Of a stretch of 64,000 bases of DNA, positions 9,110-17,763 are shown piece after piece. Location of the stretch: positions 1 to 64,000 of the forward strand of contig NZ_VLKG01000003.1 in NCBI RefSeq assembly GCF_007830255.1. Reading direction: 5' to 3'. Origin of the DNA: Azomonas agilis (lineage in GTDB: Bacteria; Pseudomonadota; Gammaproteobacteria; Pseudomonadales; Pseudomonadaceae). Numbering within the stretch: the first letter of the stretch is position 1; every line of letters starts with the position of its first letter. Made by a program: the position numbers and the translations under genes. The notes beneath the pieces were generated by a model. The model saw only the letters and a list, made by a program, of their open reading frames with translations, was not told the DNA's origin and ran no database searches.

Positions 9110-12100
9110 TTAATGCGCGATAGTAGGATCTTCTGTACGAATGAGCAGTGTTTTAAGGCGCGTAGCACTATCATGCCAAGTGAGCCAAGGCAAGTCTGAA
9201 GAGGCAGGCTGAAACTTAGCCTCTAACCAATCCAAAATGGCATCTGCTAAAGGTTTCGGCTGTTCCGCGTGAAAATAGCACGCAAAAGCACCTGCTACCT
9301 CACGGAATACTGGAATATCCCGGGCTAAAATCGGTAGCTGATGTTGCGCCGCTTCAATCAGTGGCAATCCGAACCCCTCATCCCAAGAAGCGGCTAGCAA
9401 ACCATCACAAACTTGGTACAAACGCTCCAAATATTCATCACTGATGCCATTCAACCAGAATAAGTGCCGACCTTGTTCTGGATGAGTTTTTAAGCAGGCC
9501 ATTAACTCTGGAAGATCCCGTCGTTGATCATCAGGCAGGTCTGTCCAACCTTCACGCCCCACCAACACGAGATTAATCTTTATCCCACGTTGCCAAAGCA
9601 GGTTAAACGCCTCCAAAACCTGTCGATATCCTTTCCGTGGCTCTAAGGTACCCACCATTAAAATACTGGGGTGACGCTCCAATTGGGCCAAGACAGACGC
9701 AGCCTCCTCAGGCATTCCCTGAGTGGGCGCTGAACTGCTTAAATCAGCGCCATGATGTGACCAATCAATACGAAAATCGAGTCGATATAACGCGTGCTTT
9801 TGTAACCAACTCTGCAATTCTGTGGCGACGTGACGGGATACACAGACAGCGCCTTGCAGCAAAGCTACGCTACGCAACCACCGATCAAAATACCCCTGAG
9901 CTTGAGGTGGAAAAAGCTGAGGGGCTGTAACCGGCAACACATCGTGTACCAACATACGGCAAGTAATGCCCCGAGCCCGTAGCTCTTGGTACAGCCCTGA
10001 GTGACTGGCTTGAATAAAAGCCTCGCCAGAAATATCTAAAGCGATTAATTGATCGCTAGAGCTGTAGTCCACAGCAAAATCAGACAGTACAGGCGGCAAT
10101 CCCAGCAAACCTAGGCTGTATGCACAAGCATAACGGTAGTGCCAAAAACCGCCCTCCTGACTGAGGTACACCGGCTCTACGCGCACACCCTCGGGAGGAT
10201 TGTTCAGTAACGCCAGAGTCAAAGCTCTAGCAACTCGCTCAATACCGGTATGTCGATCGCTCTGAACGGTAGCCGTAATATCCACCAGCAACTGTTTGGG
10301 TTGTACCCCAGATAAATAAACATCACCAAGGCGATTAGCCCAAGCCAGAGCCTCCAAATCTGAGCCTAGGATAGACTCAGCCTCTGGTTGTAACTTAGCT
10401 TTGATTAAAGCGTTCTCGTGAGCCACTCGGGTACATACCCTATGAATGGCTTGTTGATACAAAGCGGCGCAGTATTCAGGGGTAAAACTTTGGGCAATGG
10501 CTGTTCTGGCCCGTTGTCCCAAGGCAAAGCGTGCCTCTGGATCACGCCAGAAATATTCCAAAGCGATCACAAGATCCGCTTGGCTGAAATCATCCACTAA
10601 GCGATGTACCGCCTCCTCAGGTAAATCCACCATGCTGCCGTGGGCATTGACAATGGTGGCCAACCCATGACTCATACAATCTAAAACCGTACCTGATGCT
10701 TCACCCCGTGACAGAGTGCGTAGCTGTACCGCCACATCAGCAGCCTTTAAGTAATTTTTAAACTGCTGAGTATCTGTCCAACCGGTGATTCGAATACGGT
10801 CAGGGTGCAGGCTCCCAGCAATCTGCTGGCGTAATTGCTGTGCATACTCATCTTCCCCCAAAGCCCCCACAAACACTAACCAACCCTGTGGATCTTCAGC
10901 TAAAGCGGAATCCAACCAAGCATTCAATAAACGGTGGTTCAGCTTAGTCACGCCTAAAAGCCCAAAGCTACAGACAACAAAAGCTTCCGCAGGTAGGCCC
11001 AGATACTCTCGAATTTCTGCTTTATTAAGGCTGGGCTCAGCCAGACAACGTAGGTGTGGAATTTTGATCCAGTCTTGTGCCGCCTGTGACCCATACCACT
11101 GCTGGGCTAACTGGAGTGAAATATCCGCATGCACAATGATCCCTTGTGCACAGTCCAACACCGAACGGTTAAAGGGATAGTGCATAGCAACTGCACCCTC
11201 ATGCTCAGCCTGAACCATATGGCGTACGGCTGAATAACCATGACTCCAGTGTAGGGCTTGCCACTTGATACCCACATAGTCTGGATCATTATCTAAGGCC
11301 CAAATAAGGCCACTCAGATAGAAGTCATGCAGCACTAAAATGCCCGGCACTCGCTCCAATAAAGGCATCATCCATGCGTGATAACCCGAATTACCCACAT
11401 GATACAAAACCGCTTGGTAGTCACTGGCATGTTGCTCTAAATACTGGGCATTTCGCACGGGACACTGAGCTCTAATCCAAGGATCGCTTACCTCAGGCTG
11501 TTGCACTATGACATCAATAGAAAAATGCTCAGCCAAAGCCGGTAGCAATTCAGCACTGTAATCCGCAATCCCCGTGCGTTCAGGAGGTAACGGGGAAACA
11601 TAGGCTAACTTGGGACGCTTTTGTTGGGGTTCTTCTTCCGCAATATCTGTACCTAATACAGATGTCAAGCGTTGTGCCAATCGGCGGATACGAGGAGCAT
11701 ACTCAGCCGCCACCGCAGACGAGTAGTGCTCTGATTGCTGTGGAGTGGATAATTGCTTCAAACGGTTCAAAACACGGCGCAAAGGTGCCTCTAACCAAGG
11801 AAGCTGTCTGATCAGCCTTTGCGCCCAGCACCACAGCTTGGGTTGAGCGCGCACACAATGGATGAGGTATAAAATGGGGTAGCGCAGCTTCAGTGCTAGC
11901 TCATGTTTTATATTGATACGGCGTACCCTTCGCACTGACTCCGCTAACTGTCTAAGAGGACGGGTGATTTTCCAAGAGGTACTGTTATAAACACTCTGTA
12001 ACTCTTGAAGGGTCTGTTCAGCCAGTATACGGTTTTGCTCACAGGCATCGGCAAGCTGCTCTAGCTGCACACGGCCCCGCTCACGGCCTTCTTCAAGAGA

Positions 12101-12985
12101 TTGAAGCTGCTCAGCATGCTGAGCAACAATAAACTCCATGCGCTGCTGAAATACGTCCAACTGGCCTAACTGATCAGCATGAGTTTGGGCAATGTGCTCC
12201 ATGCGCTGGCTAAGTGTCTGAGTAGACTCATCCAGATGCAGATCATGGCGTTTAGCCAATTGCTCTAGAGTTAATCCATAGTTGCCACTAAAGGCAGCCT
12301 CAAACACTGCTAGGCTATCAACTCCATCCGTTTTCTGGGCCACAAGGGCATAATCAGGACTAACACCGTAGAGCACCTGCCAGATACCAATAGGATTTCT
12401 GGGATCATGTAGGCGTTCATCCTCCTGAAGCCCCAAAATTTTTCGGCGCTCAAAGCCACTATACTGACACAGGAAATCCAAAAACCGCGCAGGAACGGGG
12501 CGATGGTGGGTTGGGTCTAAATAAAAACTGCTGGTTCCTACCGTGAGATTTTCACTGTTAGGGGTTTCTAAAATTAACAAACCACCGAGTGCTAATACCC
12601 GATGGGCCTCTTTCAATAAAGCCTGCACATAATCAAAAGGCAGATGCTCCACCACATGAAAAGCAGAGATCAGATTTAAACTATTATCCGGTAAAGCTCT
12701 TAAAGCTTCCAATCCATCACGCAGCTCTGCGTCTAGGCCTCGCTCAAAGCAAGCAGCCAACATCCCTTCATCAAGATCAACGCCTCGAGCCTTAAACCCA
12801 TGACAGGTTAATACCTCCAGCCATTCACCACGACCACAACCAATATCCAATGCTTGCGGAGGGTTAGCGCAGTAACTTTGTAAAGCCTCCCAAAAAGGCT
12901 GGTAACTTTGCAGTCGCGCAATTACCTCATCCCTAGAGGCACGAAAACATTCTTCAAGCGCTCGATAAAAATCTCTATCACTCAT
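9110..12985 (-). CDS. Trifunctional protein: SAM methyltransferase, coiled coil and two GT4 glycosyltransferase domains
   Basis: 1291 residues. Residues 44-190 form a class I SAM methyltransferase (ALDIGCGRGEWLEVL, then AFHVVEHLP). Residues about 250-330 form a Gln/Glu-rich coiled coil ending in the STSWKITRPLR motif common in surface-glycan transferases. Residues about 458-850 are a GT-B transferase (LAYVSPLPPERTGIADYSAE, later RGEASGTVLDCMSHG). Residues about 898-1290 are a second GT-B domain (MVGTLEPRKGYRQVL and ASWDEGFGLPLIEAA, the nucleotide-sugar-binding Glu region). It overlaps wzt by 8 bases. By analogy with WbdD/WbdA of E. coli O9a, I infer that it extends the glycan and methylates its non-reducing end. 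No kinase domain was recognised. Sugar specificity is unknown. Confidence 0.85.
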   Translation of the reverse strand: MSDRDFYRALEECFRASRDEVIARLQSYQPFWEALQSYCANPPQALDIGCGRGEWLEVLTCHGFKARGVDLDEGMLAACFERGLDAELRDGLEALRALPDNSLNLISAFHVVEHLPFDYVQALLKEAHRVLALGGLLILETPNSENLTVGTSSFYLDPTHHRPVPARFLDFLCQYSGFERRKILGLQEDERLHDPRNPIGIWQVLYGVSPDYALVAQKTDGVDSLAVFEAAFSGNYGLTLEQLAKRHDLHLDESTQTLSQRMEHIAQTHADQLGQLDVFQQRMEFIVAQHAEQLQSLEEGRERGRVQLEQLADACEQNRILAEQTLQELQSVYNSTSWKITRPLRQLAESVRRVRRINIKHELALKLRYPILYLIHCVRAQPKLWCWAQRLIRQLPWLEAPLRRVLNRLKQLSTPQQSEHYSSAVAAEYAPRIRRLAQRLTSVLGTDIAEEEPQQKRPKLAYVSPLPPERTGIADYSAELLPALAEHFSIDVIVQQPEVSDPWIRAQCPVRNAQYLEQHASDYQAVLYHVGNSGYHAWMMPLLERVPGILVLHDFYLSGLIWALDNDPDYVGIKWQALHWSHGYSAVRHMVQAEHEGAVAMHYPFNRSVLDCAQGIIVHADISLQLAQQWYGSQAAQDWIKIPHLRCLAEPSLNKAEIREYLGLPAEAFVVCSFGLLGVTKLNHRLLNAWLDSALAEDPQGWLVFVGALGEDEYAQQLRQQIAGSLHPDRIRITGWTDTQQFKNYLKAADVAVQLRTLSRGEASGTVLDCMSHGLATIVNAHGSMVDLPEEAVHRLVDDFSQADLVIALEYFWRDPEARFALGQRARTAIAQSFTPEYCAALYQQAIHRVCTRVAHENALIKAKLQPEAESILGSDLEALAWANRLGDVYLSGVQPKQLLVDITATVQSDRHTGIERVARALTLALLNNPPEGVRVEPVYLSQEGGFWHYRYACAYSLGLLGLPPVLSDFAVDYSSSDQLIALDISGEAFIQASHSGLYQELRARGITCRMLVHDVLPVTAPQLFPPQAQGYFDRWLRSVALLQGAVCVSRHVATELQSWLQKHALYRLDFRIDWSHHGADLSSSAPTQGMPEEAASVLAQLERHPSILMVGTLEPRKGYRQVLEAFNLLWQRGIKINLVLVGREGWTDLPDDQRRDLPELMACLKTHPEQGRHLFWLNGISDEYLERLYQVCDGLLAASWDEGFGLPLIEAAQHQLPILARDIPVFREVAGAFACYFHAEQPKPLADAILDWLEAKFQPASSDLPWLTWHDSATRLKTLLIRTEDPTIAH

Positions 12986-14204
12986 AATGTTGATGACACT
13001 CCAGTTGGCCTCCCAACCACGCCATACCGGAGAAACTCCGTTGACTTTGATTGATTACCTCAAATATCAAAGCACGCTCCTGCCACGCATAATTATGTTC
13101 GATATGCCCCGCTTGGCTGTGCAGTGCCAATGTAATGGAATAAGTTCCTGGGCCAATATTAACAGGAAAGCGAAACGACCAACTGAGTGATTGGTTCTCT
13201 TTAACTTCATAACACACTTGGTCTAACTGGTAGGTATTAGTACCAAAAACATCTTGGCCATAGCGATCCTTAATTAAGAAACCCAATACTAAATCTGGAA
13301 TAAAGGTTTGAGTTCTTGCTTTAACTTTTAAATGTACCTGTTGGCCAACATCCAATACTTCAATGCTCTGCTGTTGGTCATCACATAAACAAATGTCAAC
13401 AAAAAAAGCCTCTCCCGTACCCGACAGTAGCGCTTTATTATCTCCTTTTGGTGCAGAAATAATATGCTGCTCTTGGTGATTGGCTAAGAGTGCATTATAG
13501 AAATCCATCACATCATCAGGGGAACCTTCCATAGCGATTTGCCCTTGACTCAACAAAATAGCTCTTGTGCAAATACTTTGAATGGCTTGTTTATCGTGGC
13601 TCACTAAAAGTAAGGTCGTACCCTCACGGGCAAACTGACGAATCCGCTCAAAGCTTTTATGTTGAAAGTAAGCATCCCCTACAGATAAAGCCTCATCCAC
13701 AATTAAAAGATCTGGGCGCTGCACTGTAGCCAAGCTAAATGCCAAACGCATTTGCATGCCGCTAGAGTAAGTACGTACTGGCTGATCAAAATAACTACCT
13801 AATTCAGCAAAGTCTTTTAGATCAGGTAAAAAAGCCTCTAATTGAGTCGGGCTATAGCCCATCAACCCACCGACATGAAATACATTCTGCCGTCCAGTTA
13901 GTTCGTGGTTAAACCCCATCCCAAGTTCTAAAATAGCAGCAACTTTACCTTGGATTCGCACTGAGCCTGTGCTGGGCTTTAAGGTTCCAGTAATAATTTT
14001 TAGTAGTGTACTTTTACCAGCACCATTTAACCCAATTAAACCTACGGCCTCCCCTGGATGCAGATCAAAGCCAATATCGCGTAATACCCAAGTATACTGA
14101 GGTGCAGGAATAGGACAATGCAGCCAGCGTAAAATACGATGTAGTTCGCGCTGGTAACTGATAAAGGCTTTACTTAGGCCACGGACGCTTAATACAGGGC
14201 TCAT
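12978..14204 (-). CDS. wzt: Polysaccharide ABC exporter ATPase with C-terminal glycan-binding domain
   Basis: Energises export of a lipid-linked polysaccharide through Wzm. Residues 1-240 are the ATPase: GLNGAGKST (Walker A, near 58-66), YSSGMQMRLAFS (signature) and LLIVDEALSVGD (Walker B). Residues about 255-408 form an extra beta-rich domain. It resembles the Wzt C-terminal module that in E. coli O9a recognises the capped end of the chain before export. That module fits the methyltransferase in the next gene. It overlaps wzm by four bases (ATGA) and the large transferase by eight, so the three are tightly coupled. Confidence 0.93.
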   Translation of the reverse strand: MSPVLSVRGLSKAFISYQRELHRILRWLHCPIPAPQYTWVLRDIGFDLHPGEAVGLIGLNGAGKSTLLKIITGTLKPSTGSVRIQGKVAAILELGMGFNHELTGRQNVFHVGGLMGYSPTQLEAFLPDLKDFAELGSYFDQPVRTYSSGMQMRLAFSLATVQRPDLLIVDEALSVGDAYFQHKSFERIRQFAREGTTLLLVSHDKQAIQSICTRAILLSQGQIAMEGSPDDVMDFYNALLANHQEQHIISAPKGDNKALLSGTGEAFFVDICLCDDQQQSIEVLDVGQQVHLKVKARTQTFIPDLVLGFLIKDRYGQDVFGTNTYQLDQVCYEVKENQSLSWSFRFPVNIGPGTYSITLALHSQAGHIEHNYAWQERALIFEVINQSQRSFSGMAWLGGQLECHQHYE

Positions 14205-15001
14205 AAAGCATCCACTACTTCATCAATAGCATGCCGATATACAAATAATGCAGCCCAGAGACTTAAAACACCCCATACCCCAGAGTAAATAAGCATCCAA
14301 CAATTTGGGGCCTGATGATATACCAATACCTGTTGATAACCTTGCACTAATCCAGACAAAGGGTTCAGCAATAAAAATACTTGATAAGATTCAGGCACTA
14401 AATCCAAACTATATGCGATTGGTGTTAACCAAAATCCGAACTGTAAGCCAAGCAAAGTAAACTGACCTATATCACGTATGAACACGTTGACTAGACCTAA
14501 GACCAAAGCTAAGCCTATGCCCAAAATCAACACTAAAAAAATGAGTATAGGTAACCAAATTAGTGTTATGCCTGGCAAATCACCTAATAACCAAAAAACC
14601 GCTAAGGTTGCTATTAATAGTAAAAAATTATTTAACAGCGCTGTAATACTTAAAGCAATTGGTAGCGCCAGTCGAGGAAAGGCTAATTTCTTCAGCAAAC
14701 TCCCCTGATCAATAAATAAATTTAAGCCACGACTGATTAAATCTGAAAAAAGTGACCAAGCCAGCATCCCGGCACAAAGAAACAGAGGATAGGCATAAGG
14801 CTTATCTAAGCCTGGCAACTTAGCGGAAAGTACTACTGAGAGTATAAAAGCATAAATAGCAACTTGAGCTAAAGGATATAAAACAACCCAAAATAACCCC
14901 AGTCTACTTCGTATAACTCGCGAGATAAAATCATGGCGAACACTATTATAGACAAAGTAACGTGCCTGCCATAACGCACTCAGTTGAGGGCAAAAAAACA
15001 T
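14201..15001 (-). CDS. wzm: Polysaccharide ABC exporter permease
   Basis: 266 residues with six transmembrane segments, ABC-2 type. N-terminal features include SRLGLFWVVLYPL, the conserved segment before helix 1, and later GFWLTPIAYSLD and LLNPLSGLVQGYQ. Together with Wzt it moves undecaprenyl-diphosphate-linked O-antigen (or a capsule-like chain) to the periplasm. It is the first gene of the polysaccharide part of the block, 66 bases after the tolC-like gene. No terminator is visible in that gap, so read-through from the type I secretion genes is possible. Confidence 0.92.
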   Translation of the reverse strand: MFFCPQLSALWQARYFVYNSVRHDFISRVIRSRLGLFWVVLYPLAQVAIYAFILSVVLSAKLPGLDKPYAYPLFLCAGMLAWSLFSDLISRGLNLFIDQGSLLKKLAFPRLALPIALSITALLNNFLLLIATLAVFWLLGDLPGITLIWLPILIFLVLILGIGLALVLGLVNVFIRDIGQFTLLGLQFGFWLTPIAYSLDLVPESYQVFLLLNPLSGLVQGYQQVLVYHQAPNCWMLIYSGVWGVLSLWAALFVYRHAIDEVVDAL

Positions 15002-15067
15002 ACTACTTAAACACCATAATCTAATACCATAAATACTAACAACAAATACTATACCAGAGCTATAAAG

Positions 15068-16429
15068 CTATCTTTTCGTAACTTTTTGTTTTTCTGCATT
15101 ACCCAACCAAACATTCACATTTTCCATTGTTTGCTCTGAAAACTTCCCAGCCCAACGATTCAATGCCAACAAACTAGTAATAAAATCATAGTGTGACTTT
15201 AATAAATCACGCCGAGCTTCATATTCTTTTTGAACTGCACTTAAAACATCAACGGCATTGACTACACCAAACTGAAATCCTTTTTGGGCCGCAATACTGG
15301 ATTTTTGTGCTGACTCAACTGCTTTATGATAAGCACGCACCTTATCAACACTGGATTGAATGGACAGATAAGCACTTGTGGTTTCTTTAATCACTTGGCG
15401 GCGAACAGATTCACGGGTTTGCTCTGCCACTAAACGATCGCTATGCAAAGCCCGAACACGCGCTGAGGTTGAGCCGCCACTATAGATAGGTACTTGAATA
15501 CTCAATGCAGCCACATAGCTGTCTGAACGGGAGCTTGCCGTGTTATCAAAACCTGTATCGTTACGTTGAACGCTTAAATTTAAACCCAGTGTAGGATAAT
15601 GCCCGCCTTTACCCTCGCGTAGTGCTGCATCAGCTGCCTCTAATGCACTATTTTTAGACTTTAAGGCTGGGTTAGAAGTCGTGGCCTGCTCAATCCATGA
15701 ATCTAAACTTGAATCAGGAGTATAAAGTGCTACTTCATCCTTAATGCGGCTTAGCTTTTCCGAAACAGGCCGCCCTATCACTTCAGACAGTGCCTCCCGG
15801 GCCAAACGCACTTGGTTACGCGCCTCCACTTCATTCGCAGCCAACTCATCAACACGAGCCTGCAACTCCAGCACATCGGTAATCATAGCCAATTGACGGG
15901 CATAAAGCGCATTAATCCGATCTAGGTTTTTTTGATTGGCTTGCCGCTCCGCAATGACTAGGTCTAAATCATCATCAGCCGCTAAAGCAGCAAAATAACG
16001 CTTAGCTAAATCCACCGCCGCCTCGGCCTGTACATCCTCTCCCTCAAACTCTGCTTGCTGAGCAAGATTTTGAGCGCCCTGGTACTTTTCCCAAACAGGC
16101 TTATTATAAAGGTGTTGGGTCAAAGTTAAGGCTCGCCGCTGCGTATTATAACTGTCTCGGCTTGAACTATTGTCCCGTGTTTGACGGTTAAAGTTAGCCG
16201 TTGCCGAAACTTGAGGAAGCAGTTGACCAAAGGCTTCACGTTCCCGATCCTCACCCGCTTGAGCTTTGGCTTTAGCAGAGATAACCCTAGGATCTTCTAA
16301 ACGTGCCTCTCGATAGAGCTGCATCAAATCACTTTGATAGGTACTTGCTTTTACTGGAGCTGCTTTTGCCTCAAAAGTGAGGCCCAAAGAAATAGACAAG
16401 CCGATCAAACATAGGATCAAGGAATGCAT
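15068..16429 (-). CDS. TolC-family outer membrane channel of the type I secretion system
   Basis: 453 residues with a signal peptide (MHSLILCLIGLSISLGLTFEAKA). Two repeated halves of long helices are typical of TolC trimers: the first near residues 35-230 (LYREARLEDPRVISAKAKA) and the second from about 245 (TSNPALKSKNSALEAADAAL). It provides the outer-membrane duct through which the ABC transporter and adaptor export an unfolded protein. It lies two bases after the adaptor gene. Because it is encoded with its own transporter, it is likely PrtF/AprF-like and dedicated, not the general TolC. Confidence 0.9.
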   Translation of the reverse strand: MHSLILCLIGLSISLGLTFEAKAAPVKASTYQSDLMQLYREARLEDPRVISAKAKAQAGEDREREAFGQLLPQVSATANFNRQTRDNSSSRDSYNTQRRALTLTQHLYNKPVWEKYQGAQNLAQQAEFEGEDVQAEAAVDLAKRYFAALAADDDLDLVIAERQANQKNLDRINALYARQLAMITDVLELQARVDELAANEVEARNQVRLAREALSEVIGRPVSEKLSRIKDEVALYTPDSSLDSWIEQATTSNPALKSKNSALEAADAALREGKGGHYPTLGLNLSVQRNDTGFDNTASSRSDSYVAALSIQVPIYSGGSTSARVRALHSDRLVAEQTRESVRRQVIKETTSAYLSIQSSVDKVRAYHKAVESAQKSSIAAQKGFQFGVVNAVDVLSAVQKEYEARRDLLKSHYDFITSLLALNRWAGKFSEQTMENVNVWLGNAEKQKVTKR

Positions 16430-16431
16430 AT

Positions 16432-17757
16432 CTATTTCTCAATCAAGGATTTAGCAAAAGCATTAGCAGCAGGCTGCATTAAGTACTGAAACAAAGTACG
16501 CTCACCGGTATTAATTAATACCTCTGTTGGCATACCAGGAACTAACTTAAGTGCTGCCACTCTTCTAATACTATCTTCTGTTAAACTAATTCTCGCTAAA
16601 AAGTAGGGATTATTATTATTCGTCTCATCCAGTAGCCTATCTGCTGAGATACGACTCACAACTCCGTCAATAACAGGAGTAATAGCAGCATTATAGTTAG
16701 TAAGACGTATATTGGCTGGCCTGCCAATAGTCACGCGATCAATATCATTGGGCGAAACTTTAGCCTCAATTACTAGATCAGAAAAAGAGGGTACAATATC
16801 TAACAGCGGGGTTGCTGGACTTACTACGCCGCCAATAGTATGTACACTCATACCCAGTACCATGCCACTATCAGGCGCTCGAATCACTACACGCTGAATA
16901 CGATCTTGCAGAGCATCCATACGCTCTTTAAGGTCAAAGTTTTTTGTTTGAACTTCTGCAAGCTGAGTTACTACTTCAGAGTTAAAATCTTTTTTCAGTT
17001 GAAGAATTTGCAACTCTGTTTCATTAATTTGCAGACCAGTTTTAATAATTTCAGTGCGATGATCAGCAACTTCAGTCTGAAGCATGTCGCGTTTGCGCTC
17101 TTGATCCAACATGCGTTGCTTATCTACAAACCCCTCTGCTAATAATTCTTTAAGTTCGCGAATCTCACCAGAGTAGGATTTATCCAACCCTCCCTTAGTA
17201 CGAATCATGGTTTCTAAACCACGTATTTGCTCTCTAAGCTGACTGACCCGCTTCTCTAGTACCGAAATCTCACCTAAATGGGACAATCTACGCGCTTTAA
17301 ATACCTGATTCTCACTATCTTTTGCTTCTATAGCTCTGGGCGTGTTTTGTTCTAACATACGCGAAAAGTCAACGCTAGGCTTCCCATCTCGCTCAGCCAG
17401 TAAACGTGCCTCAACAGCTAAAGAAGCAATGAGTTGACTTTTTACCATCTCAAACTCAGCCCGCAACTGAGTGTCACTTAAAATAATAAGTGGATCTCCA
17501 ACCTTAACTTCGTCACCATCACGCACCAGTAAATCTTTAACAATACCACCTTCTAAATGCTGAACTGTTTTCCGATAAGTTTGTACCGTAATCACACCCG
17601 TAGCTGAGGCTGCACTGTCCAATGGGGCTAATACTGCCCAAGCACCAAAAACCCCAAATACTAAAAAAACAACTCCAGCACCTAACATTTTCAACCAATG
17701 GTCTGAAATTGGTAGATCAGGATCTACACCTTCCAAGTGAGTCAAAGACTTACTCAT
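16432..17757 (-). CDS. HlyD-family membrane fusion protein of the type I secretion system
   Basis: 441 residues with one N-terminal transmembrane helix (about 27-47, GAGVVFLVFGVFGAWAVLAPL). It then has a lipoyl-like half motif (GVITVQTYRKTVQHLEGGIV), a long alpha-helical hairpin (about 105-290) and a C-terminal beta-barrel (VVIRAPDSGMVLGM, then LVPGMPTEVLINTGERTLFQYLMQP). The ending matches PrtE/AprE adaptors. It bridges the inner-membrane ABC protein to the TolC-like channel. Six bases separate it from the ATPase gene. Confidence 0.93.
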   Translation of the reverse strand: MSKSLTHLEGVDPDLPISDHWLKMLGAGVVFLVFGVFGAWAVLAPLDSAASATGVITVQTYRKTVQHLEGGIVKDLLVRDGDEVKVGDPLIILSDTQLRAEFEMVKSQLIASLAVEARLLAERDGKPSVDFSRMLEQNTPRAIEAKDSENQVFKARRLSHLGEISVLEKRVSQLREQIRGLETMIRTKGGLDKSYSGEIRELKELLAEGFVDKQRMLDQERKRDMLQTEVADHRTEIIKTGLQINETELQILQLKKDFNSEVVTQLAEVQTKNFDLKERMDALQDRIQRVVIRAPDSGMVLGMSVHTIGGVVSPATPLLDIVPSFSDLVIEAKVSPNDIDRVTIGRPANIRLTNYNAAITPVIDGVVSRISADRLLDETNNNNPYFLARISLTEDSIRRVAALKLVPGMPTEVLINTGERTLFQYLMQPAANAFAKSLIEK

Positions 17758-17763
17758 TTGTAC

